A stretch of DNA of 64,000 bases from Lachnospiraceae bacterium (GTDB taxonomy: Bacteria; Bacillota; Clostridia; Lachnospirales; Lachnospiraceae), in the NCBI GenBank assembly GCA_017552715.1, contig JAFZOW010000121.1, positions 79,231-143,230 of the forward strand, read 5' to 3'. Shown here piece after piece: positions 1 through 8,984 of this stretch (position 1 is the first letter of the stretch; each line of letters opens with the position of its first letter). The notes beneath the pieces were generated by a model. The model was not told where the DNA came from. It worked only from the letters and a program-made list of their open reading frames with translations, and ran no database searches. Made by a program: the position numbers and the translations under genes.

Positions 1-421
1 CACGTATACGGCCGATATGCAGCGTTGCACCTTCGGGCACATCGATATAAGCATAAAGCTCCCGCACCCGGCCATAGCTGTATATGTCACGGTAAGCGCT
101 CTCCGGCACCTCAGGAACAATGCGGTAGTAAGGGAGGGCATAGGGATATACATTTCCCTCATCCGCCAGCATGGGCTGGAGGCTGAAGGAATCGGCCCCT
201 GTCAGCTCGATATCCTCCGCAAAGATGTTCTCAACCGGGGCTTCCCCCACGATATGAGGCGTTTCGTACTCCGAAGGACCGTTGATCCACAGGTCCTCAC
301 AGAGCAGCGCCTCTTTATTTCCCAGAGTACGGATAGTTCCGAAATTAAAGATAAAGATCTCCGAAACAAGCGCAAGTACAGCGCAGATCAGAAGACGAAA
401 GAGCTTCTTCTTCAGCTCCAT
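1..421 (-). CDS. Partial membrane-anchored protein (N-terminal 140 residues only)
   Basis: The reading frame is open from an ATG at 421 to the window edge, so the C-terminus lies outside. The protein starts MELKKKLFRLLICAVLAL, a basic stretch followed by one hydrophobic segment, so it is probably a membrane anchor or uncleaved signal. The rest looks extracytoplasmic (residues about 30-140, few hydrophobic runs). The start overlaps the end of the upstream radical SAM gene by 10 bp, so the two are probably co-transcribed. I do not recognise the family. Large polytopic envelope proteins often begin like this, but that is only a guess. Confidence 0.6.
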   Translation of the reverse strand, partial: MELKKKLFRLLICAVLALVSEIFIFNFGTIRTLGNKEALLCEDLWINGPSEYETPHIVGEAPVENIFAEDIELTGADSFSLQPMLADEGNVYPYALPYYRIVPEVPESAYRDIYSYGRVRELYAYIDVPEGATLHIGRIR

Positions 422-1395
422 TTGGCAAACATGGTCTGCCGTGCACCACGCATGGGCTTACCGGCCAGCACATCATTCACGGCATCCATACGAAGACCGG
501 CATCGATGAAGTCACAGTGCTTGCAGAAAGGATGATTCTGGCGGCCCCGGCCGATCTTCTCCCGTGCCTCCCTGTATTTCTCACCGTTCCATATCTCCTT
601 CAGGCTCTGTTCATTCAGATTCCCCAGGGTAGTAGCTTCAAAATTGTCGCAGCAGCACAGGCCCATGCGTCCGTCGGGGAAGATGAACATATCCGTAAAA
701 GGCATCAGGCAGGTTTCCGTAAGCTCAGTCTTGGCAGCGGCTTTATTCGGTGCGCTTCCGGCCCGGTTGGTCAGGACCGCCTTGATATAGCGCATCTGTA
801 TCAGTATCTCCACATCCGCATATTTCTCCTGGTTGGCCTTCAGATAATCATAGATCTCTTTGATATTGTCGTGGAGCTTCATATCATCACAATAATTATT
901 GATGATGAGCTGGTCCACATAAGGCACGATGGCGTTCAGCCTGTCCAGATCCAGGATCAGGCCGTTGGTGGACATGAAGATGAAGCTGTAAGGCAGTTTC
1001 TCCCTGCAGTATTTATGAAAATCCACGATACGGTTGTCCAGCCAGGGTTCGTTGTTCCCATACAGGGTCAGATGCCCGCGGTAATCCCATTCCGCCAGCT
1101 GGTCGATGATGCTGTAAAAAAGCTCCTCGTCCATACGCTTGAAGGGGCGTTTGTCCCTTCCCTTGCTGGCAGCGCAGAACTCACAGCCGCTGTTGCAGCG
1201 GTTGATGGTCTCCAGATTCACGATCAGGGGATGGGGTGCTTCCGCACAGCTGTTGAAATAATCGATATAACGCTTCTGTTTTTTGTTTCGCGTCTTGAAC
1301 TGCAGCTTCAGATATGCATCGGAAGACAGGTGGGGAAAACGCTTCTGCATCTCCCAGCCGAACCTTCCCATAAAGTTATGATAACGAACCGACAT
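412..1395 (-). CDS. Radical SAM protein with C-terminal SPASM-like domain
   Basis: The protein has 327 residues. The radical SAM signature is CNSGCEFC near residue 67, a CxxxCxxC motif that binds the [4Fe-4S] cluster and S-adenosylmethionine. The C-terminal part carries further cysteines (CLMPF, GLCCCDN, FCKHC) around the phrase LGNLNEQSLKEIWNGEKYRE. That is typical of SPASM/Twitch domains, which hold auxiliary clusters in peptide- and carbohydrate-modifying enzymes. The substrate cannot be read from the sequence. The gene precedes a membrane protein gene that it overlaps by 10 bp, which hints at a shared envelope-related job. A separate promoter lies upstream at 1430-1458. Confidence 0.85.
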   Translation of the reverse strand: MSVRYHNFMGRFGWEMQKRFPHLSSDAYLKLQFKTRNKKQKRYIDYFNSCAEAPHPLIVNLETINRCNSGCEFCAASKGRDKRPFKRMDEELFYSIIDQLAEWDYRGHLTLYGNNEPWLDNRIVDFHKYCREKLPYSFIFMSTNGLILDLDRLNAIVPYVDQLIINNYCDDMKLHDNIKEIYDYLKANQEKYADVEILIQMRYIKAVLTNRAGSAPNKAAAKTELTETCLMPFTDMFIFPDGRMGLCCCDNFEATTLGNLNEQSLKEIWNGEKYREAREKIGRGRQNHPFCKHCDFIDAGLRMDAVNDVLAGKPMRGARQTMFAKWS

Positions 1396-1429
1396 GTCCT
1401 ATTCCTCGCTCTGTCTCAAAATCTGTAAT

Positions 1430-1458
1430 ATCATATCATTTCCTTATTATCTAGTCAA
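1430..1458 (-). promoter_or_regulatory. Sigma-A type promoter for the radical SAM/SPASM gene
   Basis: On the minus strand there is TTGACT, a 17-bp spacer and TATGAT. The -35 box overlaps the stop codon of the upstream activase-like gene. Transcription would begin around 1423, leaving a short leader before the ATG at 1395. Confidence 0.6.
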
Positions 1459-2150
1459 TTATACCTTAGTTTTGCGGCGGGGATATACTCCCTCACCACA
1501 GCCAGGAATGCCTCCATCTCTGCCTGGGAAAAACTCCCCAGTCCCTCCGGTGCGATAACGTTGCCGCTCTCCTCATAATCCTGCAGCGTAAAGACCTCCG
1601 CTCCGTCCAGAAATTCCGCAAGCTTCCTTACCCGTTCTTCATCATGCAGACCCCTTACCAGAGTGGTCCTGAACTCGCAGGGAACAGTTGACTCACGCAA
1701 AAGCCGTACCGACTCCCCAAAGGGTGCAAAGTCCTGCTTTTCCAGACCGCTGCTTACCCCATAGGCCTCCGGTGCGTTCTTGACATCCATGGCCACCATA
1801 TCCAGAAGCCCTTTCTCAAGGAGGCTTTTCAGCACTTCGGGCCGGCTCCCGTTGGTATCCAGCTTCACCGGCAGCCCCAGAGAGCGGATCTTAAGGATAA
1901 AATCCTCCAGGTCCTCCTGCAGCGTGGGTTCCCCGCCGCTTATGCATACACCTTCCAGCACACGCCTCCGCTTCGTGATGCGCTCAAGTACTTCATCCGT
2001 ATCGATCAGGGGATCCAGAGCCTCCGGCAGCACAAGAGAAGCGTTCTGGCAGAAGGGACAGCGCAGGTTACAGCCCCGGGTAAAGACCGTACAGGCCAGC
2101 TTCCCTGGATAATCCAGCATGGTTGTGGGCAAAAAACCGGAAATGTTCAT
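1455..2150 (-). CDS. Anaerobic ribonucleotide reductase activating protein-like radical SAM enzyme (NrdG2 type)
   Basis: The protein has 231 residues. It opens with an N-terminal [19 protein letters not shown] segment and then [10 protein letters not shown] near residue 27, the CxxxCxxC cluster motif of the pyruvate formate-lyase activase/NrdG group. Members use S-adenosylmethionine to place a glycyl radical on a partner enzyme. The short N-terminal form without a ferredoxin domain fits the second type of NrdG. No nrdD or other glycyl radical enzyme lies nearby, so the partner is unknown. The SD sequence AGGGGAG is 3 bases before the ATG at 2150. Confidence 0.8.
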   Translation of the reverse strand: MNISGFLPTTMLDYPGKLACTVFTRGCNLRCPFCQNASLVLPEALDPLIDTDEVLERITKRRRVLEGVCISGGEPTLQEDLEDFILKIRSLGLPVKLDTNGSRPEVLKSLLEKGLLDMVAMDVKNAPEAYGVSSGLEKQDFAPFGESVRLLRESTVPCEFRTTLVRGLHDEERVRKLAEFLDGAEVFTLQDYEESGNVIAPEGLGSFSQAEMEAFLAVVREYIPAAKLRYN

Positions 2151-2200
2151 GACTCCCCTATCTTAACGCGGCATCCTCCTTCCCGCAAGAGATTTTTTCA

Positions 2201-2229
2201 TTGTTTTTTTACAGATGTTATGTTAATAT
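2201..2229 (+). promoter_or_regulatory. Candidate promoter for the FAD oxidoreductase/LtaS-like pair
   Basis: TTGTTT, a 17-bp spacer and TAATAT lie about 75 bp before the ATG at 2304. The boxes are moderate matches in an AT-rich gap, so this is a plausible but unproven site. Confidence 0.4.
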
Positions 2230-2303
2230 ATTGTAGTGTTTTTGACTTACAGGAAGGATACGGATCTTCGGAAAGGACCATATCCCATATAAAGGGGGCA
2301 CGT

Positions 2304-3869
2304 ATGAAGAAAGTCATTGTCATAGGGGCCGGCCCCGCCGGTCTAACTGCGGCATACGAATTACTGGATAAAAGCAGTGACTGCGAGGTCACCGTCCTGG
2401 AAGAAAGCAATGACATGGGCGGTATCTGCAAGACTGTCAGTTATAAAGGCAACCGTATGGACATGGGGGGCCACCGCTTCTTCTCCAAGGTGGATGAGGT
2501 AAACGAATGGTGGAACCGCATGCTCCCCCTGCAGGGCCGGAGCGCCGCCGACTATAAACAGCTCCGTGTCCGTGTCCCCCTGGTAAAAGGCGGCCCCGAT
2601 CCCAATAAGGAAGACCGGGTCATGCTCACCCGCCGCAGGGTGTCCCGCATCTTTTTCAAACATAAGTTTTTCGATTATCCCATCAGCCTTAAATTCGAGA
2701 CCATCGCCAATATGGGCTTTTTTACCACAATGCAGGTAGGTTTTTCCTATCTTGCTTCCGTGATCCACAAACGGGAAGAGAAGTCCCTGGAGGATTTCTA
2801 TATCAACCGTTTCGGGAAAAAGCTCTACAGCATGTTCTTTGAACGTTATACGGAGAACCTCTGGGGCCGTCATCCTTCCGTCATCGCCCCCGACTGGGGC
2901 AGCCAGCGGGTCAAAGGCCTGTCCATCATGGCCATCCTGAAGGATATGTTCGGCAAGCTCCTCCCGAAGCGCAAGGGAGCACAGCGTCATGTGGAGACCT
3001 CCCTGATCGAGGAGTTCAAATACCCCAAGCTCGGTCCCGGCCAGCTCTGGGATGTGACCGCCGACGAGATCCGGAAAAAGGGCGGAAAGATCCTCACCGG
3101 CCACCATGTCATCGGCCTGCATAAAGATGAAAACAATATCCTCCGTTCCGTGGAGGTGGAATGTGCCGAAGGGAAAAAGACCCTGGAGGCGGATGTCGTC
3201 ATCTCCTCCATGCCCGTGAAGGATCTGGTGCACGGGATGAACGATGTTCCGGAGGATATGCGCAGCATAGCCGAAGGTCTCCCCTATCGTGACTACATCA
3301 CCCTGGGAGTCCTGATCCCCACGGAGAAGCTGCTCCTCAAGAACAAGACCAAGATGAAGACCATCAGCAACATCATCCCCGATAACTGGGTCTATGTCCA
3401 CGACAAGGGCATCGAGATGGGACGTTTCCAGCTCTACAACAACTGGTCTCCTTATATGGTAAAGGATCTGGAGCATACGGTCTGGATCGGACTGGAATAC
3501 TTCTGTCAGGAAGGCGAGAAGTGGTGGAACATGAGCGAGGAGGAATTCGCCCGTTTTGCCATCAAGGATATGATACGGCTCGGCATCATCGCGGATAAGG
3601 CGGATGTGCTGGATTATCATGAGGAAAAGGTCAAAAAGGCTTATCCCGCCTATTTTGATACCTACTCCCGCATGGACGAGCTGGTGGAATACTTAAGTTC
3701 CATCGAAAATCTGTATTGTGTGGGCCGTAACGGCCAGCACCGTTACAATAACCTGGATCACTCCATGTGCACCTCCTTCGAAGCGGTGAAGAACATCTTA
3801 AACGGCACAAAGGATAAGAGCAATATCTGGGCTGTAAATACCGAATCAGGCTACCATGAAAGTAAGTGA
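2304..3869 (+). CDS. NAD(P)/FAD-dependent oxidoreductase, amine-oxidase/protoporphyrinogen-oxidase-like fold
   Basis: The protein has 521 residues from the ATG at 2304. That start is chosen because AAAGGGGGC stands 6-10 bases before it, whereas the open frame begins earlier at 2220. The N-terminus [16 protein letters not shown] is a dinucleotide-binding GxGxxG loop, followed by [14 protein letters not shown] and [10 protein letters not shown], as in UDP-galactopyranose mutase-like and related flavoproteins of polysaccharide loci. The last 14 bp overlap the LtaS-like gene, so the two are translationally coupled. A role in envelope glycopolymer chemistry is inference from that coupling. The true substrate is unknown. 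Confidence 0.8.
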   Translation: MKKVIVIGAGPAGLTAAYELLDKSSDCEVTVLEESNDMGGICKTVSYKGNRMDMGGHRFFSKVDEVNEWWNRMLPLQGRSAADYKQLRVRVPLVKGGPDPNKEDRVMLTRRRVSRIFFKHKFFDYPISLKFETIANMGFFTTMQVGFSYLASVIHKREEKSLEDFYINRFGKKLYSMFFERYTENLWGRHPSVIAPDWGSQRVKGLSIMAILKDMFGKLLPKRKGAQRHVETSLIEEFKYPKLGPGQLWDVTADEIRKKGGKILTGHHVIGLHKDENNILRSVEVECAEGKKTLEADVVISSMPVKDLVHGMNDVPEDMRSIAEGLPYRDYITLGVLIPTEKLLLKNKTKMKTISNIIPDNWVYVHDKGIEMGRFQLYNNWSPYMVKDLEHTVWIGLEYFCQEGEKWWNMSEEEFARFAIKDMIRLGIIADKADVLDYHEEKVKKAYPAYFDTYSRMDELVEYLSSIENLYCVGRNGQHRYNNLDHSMCTSFEAVKNILNGTKDKSNIWAVNTESGYHESK

Positions 3870-6417
3870 GATCGAAGACAAGGATATACAGGCGCAGATC
3901 ATCGCGGGCCGTAAGGCCCTGAAGAAAAAATTCCGCCAGGACGACCGACGGGCCGTGCTGGAAAGGGTACACGCACTCTTTATCGGGGAATTCCGCCTCG
4001 ATATGCTCTTTATGTACTTCCTGATCTTCCTTCTGGCCATACTTTACTGGGAGACTCTCCTGCGGGTGGAGGTGACCGGCTATGTCAACCGCAGCAGTGC
4101 CACGCTGGCAGCCTTTGTCCCTGCCGAAGCACTGTTTTTCACTTCCCTCTGCGGCTTCCATACGAAGCGTCCCCGGATCAACTGCATCGTAGTCACCTTG
4201 CTCATGTTCCTGCTGGGCTTCTATTATTTCGCCCAGTTTATCTACTACCGTCTCTTTCATTCCTTCATTTCCGTGGGCCTCATCGGTCTGGGCGGAGATG
4301 CGATGGATCAGTTCGGCTGGACCCTGAAGGAAACCCTCCAGCATTCCGTGCTGAACGGGGTCCTGATCTTTCTGCCCGTAGTCGCCACGGGCATCCTGAG
4401 TTTCATAAGGCCGAAGCATGAAAAACGCGGAGAAGAATCCCTCCTGCCGGGAGGCCCTTACCGTTTCTGGCTGCACTTCCTCTGCCTGGTCCTTTCCGTA
4501 GGCTTCTGGTTCCTGGGAGTCTTCGGTCTTTCGCTTCTGGGCAAGGGCCGTCAGTCTGCCTATTATGTCATGAAGAATTCCCTGGCCGATACCGACACCA
4601 CAGCCGGACGTATCGGTGCCCTGGCCACCTCTGTTGTAGAAGCAGGAACGGTCATCCTCGGGGTTAACGAGACCGATGTGAGCAGCAGTCTGGCAGCCGT
4701 GGATATGGATGCTCTGAACCTTCCCACCGGGCCTTCCGCCGCTCCTGAGACTACGGATCCCCAGAGCACGGCTACCGTATCTGCCGATATTGTGGAGGAG
4801 AAAGGCTATCATTACGAGGGGCCCCAGTATGACAGAGTAGACGAGTCCATCGACTTTAACGCTTTAAAGGAAAAAACAGGGGACAGCACCACCCAGGCGC
4901 TGTGCGACTATTTTGCCGCCAAAAAGCCCTACTCCACCAACCGCTATACCGGTCTCTTCGAAGGCTACAACCTGATCTATATCTGTGCCGAGTCCTTCTC
5001 CAATTTCGCTCTGGATGAGAAGATCACTCCCACCCTTTATAAGATGGCCCATAACGGTATCGTGCTGAACAATTTCTACAACAGCTTCCCCAATACCACT
5101 ACCAACGGCGAGTTTGCCTTTACCACTTCCCTGTGGCCGGATGTATCCCGCTGGGCTCAGGCAGGCACCGCGGTGGGAAGCTTCCCTCAGTCGGCCAATG
5201 TTTTCATGCCCTACGGTCTGGCGGATCTGCTCAACAGTGAGGATGTGCCCTGCTACGCCGCCCACAATTTCTACGGCTACTATTACAAGCGCCAGTATTC
5301 CTGGCCGAATCTGGGCTACGACTACAATAATATCAAGTTCCTGGGCAAGGGCATGCAGTTCACCAGCACCTGGCCTGCGTCAGATCTGGAGATGTTCGAA
5401 CAGACCGTGGACGATTATATCGAGGATGACGAATTCCATACCTATTATATGACCTTCTCCGGCCACGGCCCCTACAACAATTCCAATTATATGTACAACA
5501 AGAACATCGCCGCCGTAAAGGAACTGGCGGGAGGCCGTTATACCGATGACTGCTGCCTGGGTTACTTTGCCGGGAATTACGAGCTGGAGCTGGGTGTGGA
5601 ATACCTGGTGGACCGGCTGGAAGAAGCGGGAAAACTGGACAAGACGGTCTTCGTCATCATCGGTGACCACTTCCCTTATTACCTGACGGAGCCGGCCAAA
5701 AAAGAATTCAACGGCGGAAATGTATTCACCGATTTTGAAGAGTATCATTCCACCTGCATCATTTACAATTCCGGCCTGGAAGAGCCCATCGAGTGCGATA
5801 CCTACTGCTGCAACGTGGACATCCTTCCCACCATGCTGAACCTCTTTAATGTGGATTTTGATTCCCGCCTGTTGGCCGGTACCGATATCTTTTCCAACGG
5901 TGTACACCGGGCCCGCCTTTATAACGGGAGTTTCCTGACGGAATACGTGACTTATGACAACACCAACGGCTTAAGCAGCTATACCCGTGAGGCCGCCGAT
6001 ATGCCGGATGATGTGCTGAACCGTTATGTCACGGCCATGATCGATTACACGGAAAGCGAGTATTCCGCTTCCCTGAACATGATGAGTTCCAATTTCTATT
6101 TCTTCGTATGGAGGAATTCCGGACTGCTGACGGATGAGGAGATACTCGCCGAAGAACAGCGTGAAAAGCAGGGCGCCCAGAAATACCAGGACGAGGCTGC
6201 GGCCGAAGCCCAGCGGGCTGCGGAGGAAGCTGCCCGGAAAGCCCTGGAGGAACAGCTCATGCTGCAGCAGCTGATCGAACAGGGACTGGTAGACGAACAG
6301 GGGAATCCCATTCCTCAGCCCCAGCCGCAGGTACCGGACCCGAACCAGCAGCCTCAGCCCCAGGTACCGGATCCGAACCAGCAGCAGCCTGCCGATCCGA
6401 ATCAGCAGACTCCCTGA
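3856..6417 (+). CDS. LtaS-like sulfatase-fold membrane phosphoglycerol/phosphoethanolamine transferase with Ala/Glu helix and Pro/Gln tail
   Basis: The protein has 853 residues. The N-terminal 230 residues hold about five membrane segments. After a linker comes an extracellular alkaline-phosphatase-superfamily domain. It keeps the family's metal and catalytic residues: E379 in [10 protein letters not shown], the nucleophile Thr in NTTTNGEF (about 414-416) and D604/H605 in VIIGDHFP. LtaS enzymes polymerise glycerol phosphate from phosphatidylglycerol on the cell surface. The extra C-terminus is unusual. An Ala/Glu/Gln-rich helix (about 775-805) leads to a tail with two copies of [11 protein letters not shown] and a third partial one (about 818-853). 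Whether it makes lipoteichoic acid or decorates another glycan is open. Confidence 0.8.
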   Translation: MKVSEIEDKDIQAQIIAGRKALKKKFRQDDRRAVLERVHALFIGEFRLDMLFMYFLIFLLAILYWETLLRVEVTGYVNRSSATLAAFVPAEALFFTSLCGFHTKRPRINCIVVTLLMFLLGFYYFAQFIYYRLFHSFISVGLIGLGGDAMDQFGWTLKETLQHSVLNGVLIFLPVVATGILSFIRPKHEKRGEESLLPGGPYRFWLHFLCLVLSVGFWFLGVFGLSLLGKGRQSAYYVMKNSLADTDTTAGRIGALATSVVEAGTVILGVNETDVSSSLAAVDMDALNLPTGPSAAPETTDPQSTATVSADIVEEKGYHYEGPQYDRVDESIDFNALKEKTGDSTTQALCDYFAAKKPYSTNRYTGLFEGYNLIYICAESFSNFALDEKITPTLYKMAHNGIVLNNFYNSFPNTTTNGEFAFTTSLWPDVSRWAQAGTAVGSFPQSANVFMPYGLADLLNSEDVPCYAAHNFYGYYYKRQYSWPNLGYDYNNIKFLGKGMQFTSTWPASDLEMFEQTVDDYIEDDEFHTYYMTFSGHGPYNNSNYMYNKNIAAVKELAGGRYTDDCCLGYFAGNYELELGVEYLVDRLEEAGKLDKTVFVIIGDHFPYYLTEPAKKEFNGGNVFTDFEEYHSTCIIYNSGLEEPIECDTYCCNVDILPTMLNLFNVDFDSRLLAGTDIFSNGVHRARLYNGSFLTEYVTYDNTNGLSSYTREAADMPDDVLNRYVTAMIDYTESEYSASLNMMSSNFYFFVWRNSGLLTDEEILAEEQREKQGAQKYQDEAAAEAQRAAEEAARKALEEQLMLQQLIEQGLVDEQGNPIPQPQPQVPDPNQQPQPQVPDPNQQQPADPNQQTP

Positions 6418-6423
6418 TCTTTC

Positions 6424-6768
6424 TTAAGGGACCAGGCCTTCTCCCATGCTCTTTCCGCCCAGGATATGATAGTGCAGATGATGCACGGTCTGGCCCGCAT
6501 CATCTCCGCTGTTGCTGATCACGCGGAAGCCCTTATCCAGCCCTTCGGCTTTGGCGATCTTTGCGATATTGGTAAAGATCTTCCCTACCAGTGCTTCATT
6601 TGCCTCCGTAAGCTCCGCACAGGATGCGATATGCTCTTTGGGTACGATAAGTACATGCACCGGGGCCTGGGGATTGATGTCGCGGAAGGCATAGCTTACT
6701 TCATCCTCAAACACCTTTGTGGAAGGGATCTCCCCCGCAACGATCTTACAGAATAAACAATCCGTCAT
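6424..6768 (-). CDS. HIT-family nucleotide-binding protein (HinT-like)
   Basis: The protein has 114 residues, normal for the family. It starts CLFCKIVAGEIPS and ends with HHLHYHILGGKSMG, the histidine triad (HxHxHxx) that gives the family its name. HinT proteins hydrolyse AMP-linked phosphoramidates and related nucleotides in the cytoplasm. A strong SD (CAGGAGG) precedes the ATG. The gene converges with the LtaS-like gene, with only 6 bp between the two stops. A palindromic repeat element occupies the 5' leader (6811-6897). Confidence 0.9.
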   Translation of the reverse strand: MTDCLFCKIVAGEIPSTKVFEDEVSYAFRDINPQAPVHVLIVPKEHIASCAELTEANEALVGKIFTNIAKIAKAEGLDKGFRVISNSGDDAGQTVHHLHYHILGGKSMGEGLVP

Positions 6769-6810
6769 CTTTTCTACCTCCTGAAAGATATCTGTTATGA
6801 AATGGCATCA

Positions 6811-6897
6811 TGATATGATGCCAGGGTCCCAAACTCAGAAAGCGTTACATGCATGCATGAACGCTTCTGAGCTTTTGCCCCTTGCATCATCATATCA
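6811..6897 (-). repeat. Leader-palindrome repeat, copy 1 (5' leader of the HIT gene)
   Basis: An imperfect 87-bp palindrome centred on CATGCATGCATG. Its outer arms are TGATATGATG and CATCATATCA, and the inner arms pair around CTCAGAA/TTCTGAG and AGCGTT/AACGCT. Read on the minus strand it begins at a possible -10 box (TATGAT), with CTGGCA 18 bp upstream as a weak -35, so it would be transcribed ahead of the HIT gene. The segment GATGCAAGGGGCAAAAGC closely matches the start of the second copy at 46124-46309. A smaller palindrome, GGCATCATGATATGATGCC, lies at 6804-6822. Confidence 0.7.
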
Positions 6898-6905
6898 CAC
6901 GCAGT

Positions 6906-6934
6906 TTGACTTTGCCAGCCGATTGGGGTATATT
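6906..6934 (+). promoter_or_regulatory. Promoter giving a near-leaderless transcript
   Basis: TTGACT (6906-6911), a 17-bp spacer and TATATT (6929-6934). The expected +1 at about 6941 lies 3 bases before the ATG at 6944. There is no SD at normal spacing; the only G-run, GGGG, lies about 15 bases upstream inside the promoter spacer. Confidence 0.6.
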
Positions 6935-6943
6935 TGTCTCGAT

Positions 6944-8686
6944 ATGAAGAAACTCCTGAAAAACTGGTATATCTGTCTGATCGCCGCCTTACTTTTTTTG
7001 CAGGCTGCGGTCTTCCTGATCTTCCGCGGACAGTCCTATCCCCAGGTACATGATAATCTGGATCTCTTCATGGCTCATTTCGAGGCCATGAAAAGACACG
7101 GACTGTGGTTTTCCCACGGCCAGGATCTGCCCATCCTTCACGGTGTTTCCCGGGATCTTTTCGGCTCGGAGTTCTCGTTATATAACATATTCTACATACT
7201 TTTACCGGGCATCTGGGCCTATCTGGCAGGATACGCGGCCAAGGTGGCCATAGGTTTCTGTTCCTTTACCCTGCTGGCAAAGGAACAGCTGGGTGAACGC
7301 TATGGGGCCTGCCGTCCCCTCGTGCTGCTCTGTTCCTGTGCCTTCGGCCTGATCCCGGTCTTTCCCGCCTACGGCATCGCCTTTACCTCCCTGCCCCTGC
7401 TGCTCTTTTTCCTGCTGCGCCTTCATCGCAGTGAGGGAAGGCTTAAGGACAGGCTTCCGCTGTATGCGGGTGTATTCTTCTACCCTCTGCTCTCCTACTT
7501 TTCCTACCACGGTATCTTTATCGCCGGCTGGGCCCTTATAGCCATCCTGATCCTGTGGATACGCAAAAAGCGCTTTCCTCTGCGACTCTTTGCCGCTCTT
7601 ATCCTGCTCTGCGCAGGCTACATCTGTTTCGAATACCGGCTTTTCTCCGAAATGCTCTTTTCCGATACGGTAAGCATACGGGGCAGCATGGAACATGCAT
7701 ATCTTTCCCCTGCCGGCTGCCTGAAGCAGGCCTTGGGTGAGTTCGTCAACGCCTATTTTCATAATCAGGACAGCCACAGCTTTGTCATCCTCTGGCTGGC
7801 TCCGGCCGTACTGCTGGGCAGCATCGTCCGGCGGATCAAAAAGAAAGAGCCTCTCGGACTCTCCCGGGATCCCCTCTTTCTGCTCCTGCTCTGGATCCTC
7901 ATAAACGACCTGCTTTACGGCCTTTACTTTTTTGAGCCCTTCTGCAGGCTCTGGGACAGGCTGCTTAAGCCCCTTGCCGGCTTCAATTTTTCCCGCAGCA
8001 CTTTTTTGAATCCCCTGCTCTGGTACGGGGCCCTGCTTACGGCCCTGCTGCGGCTGTGGGATGCGGGAAAGAAAGAACTGAAATACGGAGCCGGGATCCT
8101 GGCGGCCGCCGCTCTGCTGGCAGTATGCTTCATTCCCCAGGTCTACAATGATCTCTACTATACGGTCTACAACCAGGCCTACCGCATCCTGAAGCAGAAG
8201 GATACGGATTACCTGAACTATGACGAATTCTATTCCACGGAGCTTTTTGACCATATACGGGAAGAGCTGGATTACAAAGGCGAATGGTGCGCCGCCTTCG
8301 GCCTCCATCCCGCCGTGCTGTACTACAACGGTCTTTCCACTCTGGACGGCTACCTGGGCCTGTATCCACAGGAATATAAGGACCGCTGGGCCAAAGTCAT
8401 AGCTCCCGCCCTGGAGGGCTCCCCGCAGCTGGCGGAAAGCTTCAACGACTTCGGCGCAAGAGTCTATCTCTTCTCAGGCTCCGATGAAAATACCTATGCA
8501 CATACCCGTGAGATACGCTTTACGGATCACCGGCTGCTGGTGGATATGAACGAGCTGCGCTCCCTGGACTGCCGTTATATCTTCTCCCGTGTGGAGCTTT
8601 CCAACGCCGCAGAGCTGGGTCTTTCCGCTCCCCGCGTCTTTACCGATCCCTCCTCCCCCTACACGATCTACGTCTACACTCTGTAA
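6944..8686 (+). CDS. Polytopic membrane protein, possibly of the DUF6044/EPS-associated type
   Basis: The protein has 580 residues from the ATG at 6944. An upstream in-frame ATG at 6797 would encode the repeat element and is rejected. There are roughly ten to twelve hydrophobic segments up to residue about 400, with an early periplasmic motif QVHDNLDLFMAHF. A soluble C-terminal domain of about 170 residues follows. The layout (first outer loop with an acidic motif, many membrane spans, outer C-terminal domain) resembles membrane glycosyltransferases and EPS-locus proteins. I recall DUF6044 proteins looking like this, but that is not verified. Function is unknown. The gene ends just before a large structured repeat (8708-8940). 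Confidence 0.75.
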   Translation: MKKLLKNWYICLIAALLFLQAAVFLIFRGQSYPQVHDNLDLFMAHFEAMKRHGLWFSHGQDLPILHGVSRDLFGSEFSLYNIFYILLPGIWAYLAGYAAKVAIGFCSFTLLAKEQLGERYGACRPLVLLCSCAFGLIPVFPAYGIAFTSLPLLLFFLLRLHRSEGRLKDRLPLYAGVFFYPLLSYFSYHGIFIAGWALIAILILWIRKKRFPLRLFAALILLCAGYICFEYRLFSEMLFSDTVSIRGSMEHAYLSPAGCLKQALGEFVNAYFHNQDSHSFVILWLAPAVLLGSIVRRIKKKEPLGLSRDPLFLLLLWILINDLLYGLYFFEPFCRLWDRLLKPLAGFNFSRSTFLNPLLWYGALLTALLRLWDAGKKELKYGAGILAAAALLAVCFIPQVYNDLYYTVYNQAYRILKQKDTDYLNYDEFYSTELFDHIREELDYKGEWCAAFGLHPAVLYYNGLSTLDGYLGLYPQEYKDRWAKVIAPALEGSPQLAESFNDFGARVYLFSGSDENTYAHTREIRFTDHRLLVDMNELRSLDCRYIFSRVELSNAAELGLSAPRVFTDPSSPYTIYVYTL

Positions 8687-8707
8687 ACTCTTCCCCGTCC
8701 TTCCGGC

Positions 8708-8940
8708 CCGTCCCCTTTGTCGAAGAGTTATTCTTACCTAAAAGGACGGGCATATGTATTCAATGCAGCGACCGTATTTTGCCGTCGGCGCTTAGCGAGC
8801 AGGCAGGACGCCGTTCTATCCGGCGTCTTGCCGTTTTGCGAGCTTAGCGTCCGTTACTGGCAAAATCAGAGCGAAAGCGTGTCGCAGCATGAATACATAT
8901 CCCGTCCTTCCTCAGTAGCATAAAACGACAAAAGGGACGG
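8708..8940 (+). repeat. Large structured repeat element, copy A, with nested terminal inverted repeats
   Basis: A 233-bp element lies between convergent genes. The outer arms 8708-8722 (CCGTCCCCTTTGTCG) and 8926-8940 pair with one mismatch. The inner arms 8742-8772 and 8879-8909 form a stem of about 28 pairs. The core contains CTTAGCGAGCAGG, GACGCC/GGCGTC and TTGCGAGCTTAGC, all shared with copy B at 33348-33605 in the other orientation. It encodes no credible protein. It could be a non-autonomous mobile element or a structured RNA. Confidence 0.75.
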
Positions 8941-8984
8941 TTCCGGAGAACCGCCCCCCCTGCCACTCCTATCTAGTTTTCCTC

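Noticed and set aside
6797-6943. N-terminal extension of the 6944-8686 protein
   Set aside because: It would translate a palindromic repeat and lies upstream of the expected transcription start.
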